A stretch of 14,562 nt of DNA from Candidatus Zhuqueibacterota bacterium (GCA_003644825.1 QNDJ01000009.1:1-14562); one strand, 5' to 3'. Positions 1 to 8,375 are shown, numbered from the stretch's first letter. Numbers and translations are program-made. The notes: generated by a model not told the origin, from the letters alone.

Positions 1-1
1 A

Positions 2-1612
2 ATTACTCTACCTGTAAATTCCAGACCTCAAAAACCTGTAATTTTAATCATTTTTGATTTCTCATATAATATGGCGATAAAAGAGGCAGAAGGTTTTCGA
101 TATGAAATTGCTCTTGATGTCCTGAAAAAGATTGATTTTTCCAGGATTGATTCGAAATTTGGGCTGATAGTTTTTGGAGCAGACAGTAAAAAAAATGGAA
201 ATGACGATATATCAATACCCGTCAAACCAGATGTTAACACTGAAAAAGAGATTTTATCTCGCTTAAATATTTTGATTCCTTATGGAGAAAGCCCTCTTGC
301 AGGTGCACTAAAAAAATCTAAAGAAATACTCAATAAAAATAACAGAAACTACATAATTTTATTCTCAGCAGGTGTTGAAACGTGTGGTGGTAACCCTGTA
401 AGTACTGCCAAAGAACTAAAATCTGAAGGATATATTTCCAGGATTTTCTGTATCGGATTTGGTGAAAATAATTTGTTGAGGGAAATAGCAAAAAACACCA
501 GCGGAATTTATTATAATGTAACCCAGTTCACTTCTTTAAAAAGTGAAATCCTGAAAGAAATATACGGGAAAAATTATAATGTTGCCTTTTCCCAATCAAA
601 AGCAGTTTTTTCTGGAAAAATTGGATATAGAAATTTCATTAAAAAAAAGCTACAGGTTCCTGCCTATGGTACTGAAATGACTCTTAAAGACCTTCAGGGT
701 AATATAGTTAGGAAAATGAAATACTGGAGAGGAATAATTGAAAATATCCCTCCAGGGAAATATATAATTCAACTAACAAATAGCGGACAAAATCAACAGG
801 ATAGCATAATAATAAGACCAGGTGATTTTATAATAAAAAATTTCATATTTGATATAGAAACAGGAAATTTAACCTTTAAACACCTCATTGAAGGAGCTCC
901 CGAAGGAAAAGCCTATGGAACATTTACACAGATTAACCATGAAAATGGAGAAACAATATATACAGGAACAAGATGGTCAGGAACCCTTCAAGATTTACCC
1001 ATCGCAAAATATACAATTATTGCAACTAATTCCTCCATTACAAAGAAAAAAACCATCATACTAAAACCCAATAAAACTGAAGAAGTAACATTTTCATTTT
1101 CACTGAAAACGGGGAGAATTGCCTACAAGTGTTTTATGGACACTGAAAAACGTAAAATTGCTTATGGCACAACTGTAAAAATCTTCAGATTACCCATAGA
1201 AGAACTTGCTTTTGAAAGCAGTGACCAGTGGAGAGGAACTACATCTTTAATACCACCAGGAAATTATAGAATCGAAGGGGAATATCAGGGAATTGTTAAA
1301 AAAGAAAATGTTTATGTTGCCCCGGATTCCACGGTTAATTATGACTTTATTTTTAACATCAGAAAGATTAAACTCTCATATAAGTGCTATAGAAATAAAG
1401 CAAAATCCCCGGCTAATGGAACAATAATGGAAATCTTTAATTCGAAAGGAGTCTTAGTGGAACAGTTGCAGGGATGGAGAGGTTCTATACTTTTACCTGA
1501 GGGGTCATATCTTTTAAGAGCTCAATATCAGGGAAAACTTATTTCCAGAAATATTGATCTCTTTTTAAAAGAAAGCTCAACTTTTGAACAGGAATTCTAC
1601 TTCAGCCAATAA
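2..1612 (+). CDS. VWA-domain protein with four C-terminal beta repeats (5' end missing)
   Basis: The reading frame is open from base 2, so the Met codon at base 71 is internal and the true start lies left of the window; 536 codons are visible. The residues before that Met (VILIIFDFSYN) are the first strand and MIDAS loop of a von Willebrand factor A domain, covering about residues 10-195 counted from base 2. The metal site looks degenerate: DxSxS reads DFSYN (D19, S21, N23), the usual Thr loop reads GESPL (S97), and the usual TDG reads SAG (A123) before VETCGGNP. The rest (residues ~205-536) is four tandem ~83-residue beta-rich repeats. No transmembrane segment follows the repeats, so the protein is probably exported or periplasmic if a signal peptide lies upstream. 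VWA domains usually bind proteins; the partner is unknown. It converges with the minus-strand operon, leaving 4 bp between stop codons. Confidence 0.9.
   Translation: MTLPVNSRPQKPVILIIFDFSYNMAIKEAEGFRYEIALDVLKKIDFSRIDSKFGLIVFGADSKKNGNDDISIPVKPDVNTEKEILSRLNILIPYGESPLAGALKKSKEILNKNNRNYIILFSAGVETCGGNPVSTAKELKSEGYISRIFCIGFGENNLLREIAKNTSGIYYNVTQFTSLKSEILKEIYGKNYNVAFSQSKAVFSGKIGYRNFIKKKLQVPAYGTEMTLKDLQGNIVRKMKYWRGIIENIPPGKYIIQLTNSGQNQQDSIIIRPGDFIIKNFIFDIETGNLTFKHLIEGAPEGKAYGTFTQINHENGETIYTGTRWSGTLQDLPIAKYTIIATNSSITKKKTIILKPNKTEEVTFSFSLKTGRIAYKCFMDTEKRKIAYGTTVKIFRLPIEELAFESSDQWRGTTSLIPPGNYRIEGEYQGIVKKENVYVAPDSTVNYDFIFNIRKIKLSYKCYRNKAKSPANGTIMEIFNSKGVLVEQLQGWRGSILLPEGSYLLRAQYQGKLISRNIDLFLKESSTFEQEFYFSQ
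614..1609 (+). repeat. Four tandem ~83-aa beta repeats (protein level)
   Basis: Four consecutive copies fill the C-terminal part of the VWA protein. Each has an [AN].GT motif (AYGT, AYGT, AYGT, ANGT), then ~15-25 residues later W[RS]G (YWRG, RWSG, QWRG, GWRG), then a turn of the type [IL]P.G.Y (IPPGKY, LPIAKY, IPPGNY, LPEGSY), then a run ending in an aromatic-rich strand. The invariant Trp codons are spaced 83, 85 and 82 residues apart. The copies are diverged at DNA level, so this is an old domain duplication. The P-P-G-x-Y turn resembles that of prealbumin-like/carboxypeptidase-regulatory beta-sandwiches; the exact family was not identified. Confidence 0.8.
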
Positions 1613-1616
1613 GTAT

Positions 1617-3878
1617 TTACTGCCTTAAAACACTCACATCCTCAAACATTATACTTCTTAATTCGTTAGCCCACTTTTGTAATAAACCTTTGTATAATTC
1701 TTGTCTTTCTATAGCAGAAAGATATTCATTTTTTCCCTCACGATCAGCAGGAAAAAAGGAAATCCCTCTGGACATACTATTACTTGCTGAAACAACATCA
1801 ACAAAGGATAAAAAACCATCCTTTACATCAATTAAATTCACCGAAACAGATATGTTTACCGAGGTTTTCGGTAGCCCTATCAAATAAGGAATATAAAAAC
1901 CTTTGTCTCTTTCCTGCTTGAACTGAACAATTTCTCCAACAACCACATAATCAACACCCAGCTTCTGTCCTAGGCGCTGAGCTGTTTTCAGGTCTATTTT
2001 ACTATCCGGTTTTAATCCTTCCATTTCCAGAACTCTTTTTACATCTTTCTGTTTTGATAAAACAAAGTACTCATTGTAATCAAATACTTCTTTAAAGCTT
2101 TCTGTGAGCTGTTCACCTATAGGTGCTTTACCTTTTGTGTTAAAACCCAGAACTGCAATTTTGGTAATTTGTGATAGATATTTAAATATTCCCTGCTGAT
2201 CAATATTATTAAATTGGAGTGAACCAACAGAAATTTGATTTCTGTTGGTAATTTCTATTTTCCTGAATACTTTTCCATCTTCTTTTTCAACAAATGAAAT
2301 TAACTCATCGGATAGTTTTTCATCTCCTCTTGGGTTTGTATGAACAAGATAAATAAATCTAAAATCATCTCTATTTACATTAAATCTTCTAATAATATTC
2401 ATCAAATCTCTTTCAATTGAACGAGGTGGTGATTCCATAATTCCATCTGTGAACATTATAATTCTCTGAATGTGAATTCTGTTATAGTCACTTCTTTTAA
2501 AAGACTCCAGTTCTCTATAAGCTTTTTTCAGCCCACCAACAATATCTTCAACTACAATATTTTTGTCTTTATTTTCCTCCAGAACTGTTGTATTAGCAGT
2601 AACTTCGTCCGGTATATCCCTGATAGAATTCTTTAAATCTTCTTTTTTAAACTCATTTATTTCGCGCCAGGTCAAAGAATTTACTTTATCTGAAAACGTA
2701 ATAACAGAAATATTAGACCCTATTTTTGCACTATCAACAATAGAAATAATAAAATCAACTGTGTTCCTTAAAACATCCTCTCCTCTTTTATTTTCCAGCA
2801 ATCCTCTTCCAATCATTGAAGGTGAACCATCTATTAAAAAAACCGTATCTCTTATTGGCTGTCTTAACTGAGAAAAAACAACGCCTTCTCTTACAAAGAA
2901 TGGTTTTCTCCCGGATAAGATTACAGGTTCTCTTGCTTCAATTACAGGTACTGGAGATCCTCTTCTCCTTCTTCTTCCAAAAACACTGTTGAATTTTAAA
3001 TCTATAAAAGAACCAAAACCAGGAAGATTTTTACCCATTCCTAAAGAAACACCTAATTTCAAAGCAAACCTTGGCTTATTAACAAGTGTTATTCCAAAAG
3101 ATGCAACTCCTACACTCTTACTTTCTCCTTCTTTAGCCAAAATTCTATTGGAATTGTATTCACCAAATAGCCTTATATTTTTAAATAGGGATAAATCTGC
3201 ACCAATACCAAAATGAAACTGGTCAGAACTTATTATTTTCCCCCTTTTTGATATACCCTGGTACTGGTCTAACATTCGGTACCAGAAAATGCTATCTGAC
3301 TCAGCTATTTGTTCAACATTTCCGCTTAAATTATGGAAATATCCTCCATTCACTTTAATGGAAGCTTTTCTCCAGGTAAAATCCATATAAAGGTTAGTTC
3401 CCCATCCACCTTTTTCGGATGTAAAAGACCTCATCAATCTGTGACCTTCATTAAATCCAGTAGGTATTAAATAGTATCCCTCAACAGCAGCATTGAATTC
3501 GGAGTCATCTCTGGGAAATCCCGCCCTTAATCCAAATTTTGTATCTCCTGCTCCATATTTATAAGTTTCGCCATTCTTATCCATAAAAGAAACACCTGAT
3601 AAAAACAACTCCATATTATTCTTGAATCCATACCTTAAATTCCACCTTAAGTCCGATATTATACTATTACCCTTTAAAAATATAGTAGTATCCTTTATAC
3701 TGTTCTCTCGAACAGAACTGTAAGAAGTAGAAAATTTAAAATCAAGGTTTCCTTTTTTAGCAATTCTTCCTGAATAAATATGAAAAAAATCTCTTGCACC
3801 TTCCTGAATTCTGACCTGCGAATAGCAAGAATAACTTATAAATATAATTAAAATAAATAAATACTTAAAAACCTTCAT
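1617..3878 (-). CDS. Outer-membrane beta-barrel / VWA / CsgG-like fusion protein
   Basis: 753 residues in three parts. Residues 1-20 are a signal peptide (hydrophobic FILIIFISYS, likely cleavage before Gln21). Residues ~21-300 alternate polar and aromatic residues in amphipathic strands with Gly/Asn turns (for example KYGAGDTKFGLRAG), as in outer-membrane barrels. A basic linker GRRRRRG (301-307) follows. Residues ~343-545 are a VWA domain with a good MIDAS: DGSPS (D350, S352, S354) and TDG (477-479). Residues ~572-705 resemble the CsgG/FlgO/TolB-N type fold: IAVLGFN, then FVLSKQKDVKRVLEMEG, then AQRLGQKLGVDYVVVGEI. CsgG forms the curli export pore; whether this copy oligomerises is unknown. 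It is last in a three-gene operon, overlapping the upstream gene by 4 bp (ATGA), with an AGAGGA purine run just before the start. Domain calls are from pattern recognition; the barrel is the least certain. Confidence 0.9.
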   Translation of the reverse strand: MKVFKYLFILIIFISYSCYSQVRIQEGARDFFHIYSGRIAKKGNLDFKFSTSYSSVRENSIKDTTIFLKGNSIISDLRWNLRYGFKNNMELFLSGVSFMDKNGETYKYGAGDTKFGLRAGFPRDDSEFNAAVEGYYLIPTGFNEGHRLMRSFTSEKGGWGTNLYMDFTWRKASIKVNGGYFHNLSGNVEQIAESDSIFWYRMLDQYQGISKRGKIISSDQFHFGIGADLSLFKNIRLFGEYNSNRILAKEGESKSVGVASFGITLVNKPRFALKLGVSLGMGKNLPGFGSFIDLKFNSVFGRRRRRGSPVPVIEAREPVILSGRKPFFVREGVVFSQLRQPIRDTVFLIDGSPSMIGRGLLENKRGEDVLRNTVDFIISIVDSAKIGSNISVITFSDKVNSLTWREINEFKKEDLKNSIRDIPDEVTANTTVLEENKDKNIVVEDIVGGLKKAYRELESFKRSDYNRIHIQRIIMFTDGIMESPPRSIERDLMNIIRRFNVNRDDFRFIYLVHTNPRGDEKLSDELISFVEKEDGKVFRKIEITNRNQISVGSLQFNNIDQQGIFKYLSQITKIAVLGFNTKGKAPIGEQLTESFKEVFDYNEYFVLSKQKDVKRVLEMEGLKPDSKIDLKTAQRLGQKLGVDYVVVGEIVQFKQERDKGFYIPYLIGLPKTSVNISVSVNLIDVKDGFLSFVDVVSASNSMSRGISFFPADREGKNEYLSAIERQELYKGLLQKWANELRSIMFEDVSVLRQ

Positions 3879-4492
3879 AATTCCTCTAACTCTATAAGGA
3901 GTAACCTTGGAAAATCTGGTGAATTTATATCCAGAGAAACCTGAGGTTTTAAATAGGTCTTTAACTGATTATAAGATTCTATAAAATTACCAAGATAATA
4001 ATAACTCAACGCCATTATTTTCCTTACCGACCTGGCATTCACCTTTTCGTTATGAATAAATTTATATGAACCGTTAAAAACAAAACCCAGTGAATCAAGT
4101 TCCACAGCTTTTTTTATTGAATTAATACTCTCCTGATAATCATTAATCTCAAATGATGCCAGTGATAAACCTATAAGGGCATCCTCAAAAGTACTATCAG
4201 AACTTACCGCAAAACTAAAATTACTCACAGAATAGTTCAAAATATGAAGTGCAAAATACGTCCATCCAAGCCCATTAAAACTATCAAGAAAAACAGGTTT
4301 CCTTTTTGAGGCTTCAATAAATTTTGTCAGAGCCTCACTATATTTACCCTCTTCATAATATTTCCATCCATCAATGGTCAGTTTTTCTGCCGATTCCTCA
4401 AGGGCTGCTTTCTCTTCAGGTGGTAAAACATTACCACCACCACAGGAAAAAATAACCAGTAACAACAATATTTTGATTATTCTACTTCGCAT
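3875..4492 (-). CDS. TPR-repeat lipoprotein
   Basis: 205 residues. The N-terminus is a lipoprotein signal: basic RSR, hydrophobic IIKILLLLVIFS, then Cys17 followed by GGG (lipobox IFSC). The mature part is helical TPR-like repeats at about residues 38-69 (DGWKYYEEGKYSEALTKFIE), 70-103 (GLGWTYFALHILNYSVSNF), 104-135 (ALIGLSLASFEINDYQESI) and 155-185 (MALSYYYLGNFIESYNQLK). TPR lipoproteins usually act as protein-binding scaffolds at the periplasmic face of a membrane. Its start overlaps the upstream gene by 11 bp and its TGA stop overlaps the next ATG by 4 bp, so translation of all three is probably coupled. This arrangement suggests it serves as an assembly or docking factor for one of its neighbours, most likely the barrel/VWA/CsgG-like protein. 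The partner is inference. Confidence 0.9.
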   Translation of the reverse strand: MRSRIIKILLLLVIFSCGGGNVLPPEEKAALEESAEKLTIDGWKYYEEGKYSEALTKFIEASKRKPVFLDSFNGLGWTYFALHILNYSVSNFSFAVSSDSTFEDALIGLSLASFEINDYQESINSIKKAVELDSLGFVFNGSYKFIHNEKVNARSVRKIMALSYYYLGNFIESYNQLKTYLKPQVSLDINSPDFPRLLLIELEEL

Positions 4493-7400
4493 AAACCATC
4501 TTTCTCGATTTTTTAAAATTATCTGTAACCATTACATATATATATACTCCAGAAGATACAATTCTTCCTTCATCATTTTTACCATCCCATACAACAGTAT
4601 AATAACCTGCTTCTTTTTCCTCATTTACAAGGGTTCTAACTTTTTGCCCAAGTATTGAGTATATACATAAAGAAACAAACTGCTTTTTACCAATAGAATA
4701 TTTTATCTTTGTTTCCGGATTAAACGGATTAGGAAAATTTTGATACAGTTCATACTTTAATGGAACCTGTTTACCTTTTACCATAAAATCCTTACTATAT
4801 GATTCTGAATAATTATTTAAATTATCTTTCAGTTTTACAGAAAAATAATGAATCCCTGAATTTAAACTGGAGTCAATACTTAATAGAGCTTCATCATCCG
4901 TTATTGATAAAACCCTGTATTTTACATCTTTTTTATCAATTCTAATCAGTGAATTGTTCAAATCCAAGCCACTACCATTTTCATTATAACAAATTCGAAC
5001 ATATAAATCATTTTTCATTGAGATATTTACATCCTTAACAACTGGAGGGGTTTCATCCAGCGCAAGAAAATATTTGCCAGAAAATCTTATTTTATTCTTC
5101 AGCACACCATTGTATATATCTGAATTATCCAGGTATTTTGCAGTGCTGTTATTTCTATCTATATAAAAAAGCCCTGCCTTATCTCTAACAATATCAAGAA
5201 AATTCAGGTCAACAGAAATCTCTGCTTCATTATTTAATGGTTTACCACCCATCTCCACAAGATAAAATAGAAGCGGGCATTTTAATTCATCCGGAATCAA
5301 TTTATTACTATATAATTCTTTTATCAGTAATTTTCTATCATTCTCCGGGACAAGATACACATACTTGTCCTCTAGAAAAGTATTTTCTTTGAACTTCAAA
5401 GTAAAAAAACCGTGAGATATAATTGCCTTTTTGTGGGAAGGTACAATCCCTATAGTGAAATCTGTACTATCTTTTACGACTGTCTTAAATCTATCAACCC
5501 CTGTAGCCTTAACATTAACTTCACCGGTCTCATCAACATCAAAGACATAGTCTCCTTTCCAGACTAATGAATTAGGTATTCTATCAGCATTGACTGTAAC
5601 GCTTTTTTTGTTGAAACTCAGCACAAGTTCCGGGTCCCCTATCAAAGTATCTGTAGAAATTATAACAAGGTCCACATATTCTTCGGCAACAGGGTCAGGC
5701 AAAATTCTTATTTCTATTTCAGTAGAACTAATTACTTCAACAAGGATGGTATCACTTGCACTGTTTCCTTCAGGATCCATTACTTTAAGTATCAGGTTTT
5801 CTTTACCAACAAAATCAGGAGTATTACTCAGCTTTAGTATATGGTCTCCACCCTTTTTCAGGCTGTTTTGATTAACAAGAACATTTTTATTTCCTGAAAC
5901 AAACCATTCCATTGAATCCGGGCTTGTATCTTTATCTATTACATATCTGTTCAGATGAATTGTACTATCACCTTTTCCCGTTGGAAAACTTATGTCCGGC
6001 AGATGGCCAAGAATCGGTGCTTTTCCCATAGTTACTCGAACATTCATACTGTCAGATGCTAATTTTCCATTCTCAGTATTTGTAGCGGTAAATACAAATT
6101 GTCTTAATCCTCTGAATTCGATATCCTTTACCCTGAATAATACTTCTGTTGTACTGGAGTTCAATATTACAGAAACTTTCGGATCATCAATCGGTTTTAC
6201 AGACCATTCAATCTTATCTTTTAAGCTATCAGGATAAATAAAAAGATAATCATTCAGAACAATTAAACCATCCTTTTTAGGTGTTATTTCAATATCCGGA
6301 ATTCCCGTTATCATAGGCGTTCCATCTGCAGGTACTACAATCAATTCAACATAAGCTTCATCATACTTACCGTCTGAATCAGTTACTATAAATTTCACAC
6401 TCTCTGAACCAATGAATGTTGGGTCAGGAGAAGATGCTACCAGAATTCCTGATGTTTCTATACTCAAATTAATTTTTATATTACCAGAAAAACTCCACTT
6501 AAGATTTTGAACCGAATCATCCAGGTCAAAAGCATAATCTCTTAAGTTGTAATCCCGGTTTTCCCCGCCAACAGGAATATATACTTTTTCAGGTAAACCT
6601 GTTATAAGAGGGCGGTTATTATTTATGACATTGACATATATAGTATCTACATCAGTACCACCATCCGGGTCTTTTGCAGTGAATATAATTTTATCCCTTT
6701 CATGTGTTCCTGCTGGCACTATAAATCTTACCTTATGTTCACCGTCAATTTGAATCTCAAGAGATGGGGTTCCTTTTCTTGAAACCAGAAATTTCTCAAA
6801 ACTCCAGCTTATTTCATCCTGGGTGTTATCAGCATCCACAACAAAACTATCAAGGTCCACATAATAAAATGAAGTATTAACATTAAAAGAAGCAATTGTA
6901 GTATCAGGTAACAACGGAGTTATGACAGGTGGGTCTCTTTTTACTGTAACAATCATAGTATCCGTTCCAACAGCATCGTGGGGATCTATAGCATTAAAAA
7001 TTATCTTTTCTGAACCCAAAAAACCTGGTTTTGAAGTAAATTTTACCCGGTATCTATCATTTTTATAGAGCTCTATCTTTATATTTCTATTTCCAGTAAA
7101 AGTAAATCTTATTGTATTTAAAGGGTCATCAACATCTACCGTATAATCAAGAAGATAAATCTCCTCATTAGAAGAAGAAGGCAAAAAAGATATATCCGGT
7201 AATCCACTAATTCTGGGAGCATCATTCACAGGTAAAACAATAACCTGAATAGTTACACTATCACTTAAACCGTAAGTATCATAAACAAAAAGAGTTATTT
7301 CCCCTGTTCCATTCCAGTCCTGTTCACCACTTACAAAAATTTGTCGTGAAGGGTAATATACTTCAACTTTTAAACCACCGGTATCAACTCTTGCTTCCCA

Positions 7401-8375
7401 TAAAAGACTATCTGATGGATTATCCTGGTCTACTGCCATCTGATTCATATATAAATTTTCATACGTATTATCTTCATAAAAAGTTATTGAAGATGGAGCA
7501 CCAATTATCTCTGGAGGATAACTTACAATAACATACATTGAGTCACTGCCTGAATAAATACCATCAGTTACTGTAAAAACAAACTTTTCTTTTCCTGTAA
7601 ATCCCTCTCTTGAAGAAAAAGTTACTCTATGAGTTTCAGGGTCTATTTTTGCAAAAACGTTTCCACCACCTCCTGAATAATTCCATCCAAGCTGGGAAGG
7701 AGAAAGAGAAGTATTTACCACATAATCATCAAGCACAATAGAATCATCGGTTTCTCCCGGAATCATTCTAACATCGGGTATGCCAACAACTCCAATTCCC
7801 TTGATACTAACTTTTAAAGGAATTCTAACATCAAAAGGCTGGGTCCCGTTATTAGGAATAGGAAGATGCATCCTTGTATCTCTATGCTGATTCCTGTTAT
7901 AATCGATTGTTATACTTGTCTCTTCTGTAATATTCTTTGCCTTCAGTCTGAAGGACCCAAGATAAAGGTTGTATCCACTCACACTTAAATTCCTATAAAC
8001 TGAACCATTAAGTTGATACCCCTGAATACCATATCCGCCCGGTACTTCATCTTCTGCAAGGTTAACAATACCTTTATCACCTCCAAAAATATTACCCCTG
8101 AAATCAAAAGGTTGAATACCTTTTTTCTGAAGGTCAAAGTCCAGTACTTCAAAGTATTTCTCATCAAATGTTATATAAAAAGAAACTCCTGAAACTCTAA
8201 TAGTTCCTGTTTTAAAACGAACCTCGACTGTTATTACGTCATTAACATTTACTTCTATATCCGAGCTCTGGGTGTTTTTTTCCTGTAACCAGATGGTTGT
8301 TTGAGAAAAACCATATCTGGAGAAAATAAAAACAACAGCAATTACTATAATTACTTTAACAATATTTCTTAACAT
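4482..8375 (-). CDS. Cohesin-like / tandem-95-repeat surface protein with T9SS-type sorting domain
   Basis: 1297 residues. Residues 1-24 are a signal peptide (IVKVIIVIAVVFIFS, likely cleavage before Gln25). Residues ~26-192 form a cohesin-like beta domain (VSGVSFYITFDEKYFEVLDF, then GIQPF and FGG). Residues 196-882 are seven ~90-106-residue Ig/cadherin-like repeats of the tandem-95 kind, each opening with P.I.GLPDI-like sequence and one preceded by the typical VNDAP. Residues ~885-975 and ~976-1105 are two further beta-rich regions of unknown family (the second perhaps ZU5-like), and ~1108-1198 is an Ig-like domain opening with DETPPVV. Residues 1206-1297 are the C-terminal sorting/FlgD-Ig-like domain. 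Predicted to be secreted, probably by type IX secretion, and held on the surface; an adhesin or matrix role fits the architecture but is inferred. First gene of the operon, preceded by a sigma-54-type promoter. The start was chosen because it begins the signal peptide. Confidence 0.93.
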   Translation of the reverse strand: MLRNIVKVIIVIAVVFIFSRYGFSQTTIWLQEKNTQSSDIEVNVNDVITVEVRFKTGTIRVSGVSFYITFDEKYFEVLDFDLQKKGIQPFDFRGNIFGGDKGIVNLAEDEVPGGYGIQGYQLNGSVYRNLSVSGYNLYLGSFRLKAKNITEETSITIDYNRNQHRDTRMHLPIPNNGTQPFDVRIPLKVSIKGIGVVGIPDVRMIPGETDDSIVLDDYVVNTSLSPSQLGWNYSGGGGNVFAKIDPETHRVTFSSREGFTGKEKFVFTVTDGIYSGSDSMYVIVSYPPEIIGAPSSITFYEDNTYENLYMNQMAVDQDNPSDSLLWEARVDTGGLKVEVYYPSRQIFVSGEQDWNGTGEITLFVYDTYGLSDSVTIQVIVLPVNDAPRISGLPDISFLPSSSNEEIYLLDYTVDVDDPLNTIRFTFTGNRNIKIELYKNDRYRVKFTSKPGFLGSEKIIFNAIDPHDAVGTDTMIVTVKRDPPVITPLLPDTTIASFNVNTSFYYVDLDSFVVDADNTQDEISWSFEKFLVSRKGTPSLEIQIDGEHKVRFIVPAGTHERDKIIFTAKDPDGGTDVDTIYVNVINNNRPLITGLPEKVYIPVGGENRDYNLRDYAFDLDDSVQNLKWSFSGNIKINLSIETSGILVASSPDPTFIGSESVKFIVTDSDGKYDEAYVELIVVPADGTPMITGIPDIEITPKKDGLIVLNDYLFIYPDSLKDKIEWSVKPIDDPKVSVILNSSTTEVLFRVKDIEFRGLRQFVFTATNTENGKLASDSMNVRVTMGKAPILGHLPDISFPTGKGDSTIHLNRYVIDKDTSPDSMEWFVSGNKNVLVNQNSLKKGGDHILKLSNTPDFVGKENLILKVMDPEGNSASDTILVEVISSTEIEIRILPDPVAEEYVDLVIISTDTLIGDPELVLSFNKKSVTVNADRIPNSLVWKGDYVFDVDETGEVNVKATGVDRFKTVVKDSTDFTIGIVPSHKKAIISHGFFTLKFKENTFLEDKYVYLVPENDRKLLIKELYSNKLIPDELKCPLLFYLVEMGGKPLNNEAEISVDLNFLDIVRDKAGLFYIDRNNSTAKYLDNSDIYNGVLKNKIRFSGKYFLALDETPPVVKDVNISMKNDLYVRICYNENGSGLDLNNSLIRIDKKDVKYRVLSITDDEALLSIDSSLNSGIHYFSVKLKDNLNNYSESYSKDFMVKGKQVPLKYELYQNFPNPFNPETKIKYSIGKKQFVSLCIYSILGQKVRTLVNEEKEAGYYTVVWDGKNDEGRIVSSGVYIYVMVTDNFKKSRKMVYAK
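4485..4760 (-). other. C-terminal sorting / FlgD-Ig-like domain of the 1297-aa protein
   Basis: Encodes residues 1206-1297: LYQNFPNPFNPETKIKYSI, then VSLCIYSILGQKVRTLV, AGYYTVVWDG, SGVYIY, ending in KMVYAK. This is the pattern of the Por/T9SS type A C-terminal domain, which directs cargo through type IX secretion in Bacteroidota and relatives; in other FCB phyla the same fold is annotated as FlgD-Ig-like and the secretion role is less proven. It is the closest relative in the window of the C-terminal domain at 8787-9065. Confidence 0.9.
5730..7790 (-). repeat. Seven tandem-95 / cadherin-like Ig repeats (protein level)
   Basis: Within the cohesin-like surface protein, repeats begin near residues 196, 287, 386, 482, 588, 686 and 786. 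Their openings are VGIPDV, IGAPSSI, SGLPDI, TPLLPDT, TGLPEKV, TGIPDI and GHLPDI. About 20-30 residues in, most carry an acidic D.D...D-like loop followed by an aromatic strand (for example VDQDNPSD...W, VDADNTQDEISW, IDKDTSPDSMEW). Such acidic inter-domain loops commonly bind calcium in cadherin-type repeats. Repeat 1 (DYVVNTSLSP) and repeat 6 (DYLFIYPDSL) have lost the acidic pattern. The copies are diverged in DNA sequence. Confidence 0.85.

Noticed and set aside
71-73. ATG as the start of the VWA gene
   Set aside because: The frame is open to the left edge, and the codons before it encode the first VWA strand and MIDAS Asp (VILIIFDFSYN), so this Met is internal.
28-240. Minus-strand open frame of 70 codons, and another at 7985-8167
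   Set aside because: They overlap the VWA gene or lie out of frame inside the cohesin-like gene; no supporting features.
1560-1616. Possible hairpin around the convergent stops
   Set aside because: Only short, AT-rich complementarities were seen, without a stable stem or U tract.
2563-2871. Plus-strand open frame of 102 codons, and similar ones at 1690-1887, 2989-3216, 4374-4658, 5590-5871, 5992-6237, 7346-7531 and 9665-9970
   Set aside because: All lie antisense to well-supported genes, lack domain or signal features, and show the biased composition of shadow frames.
5730-7790. CRISPR-like or DNA-level tandem repeat
   Set aside because: The periodicity is only in protein sequence (about 95-100 residues); nucleotide copies are diverged.
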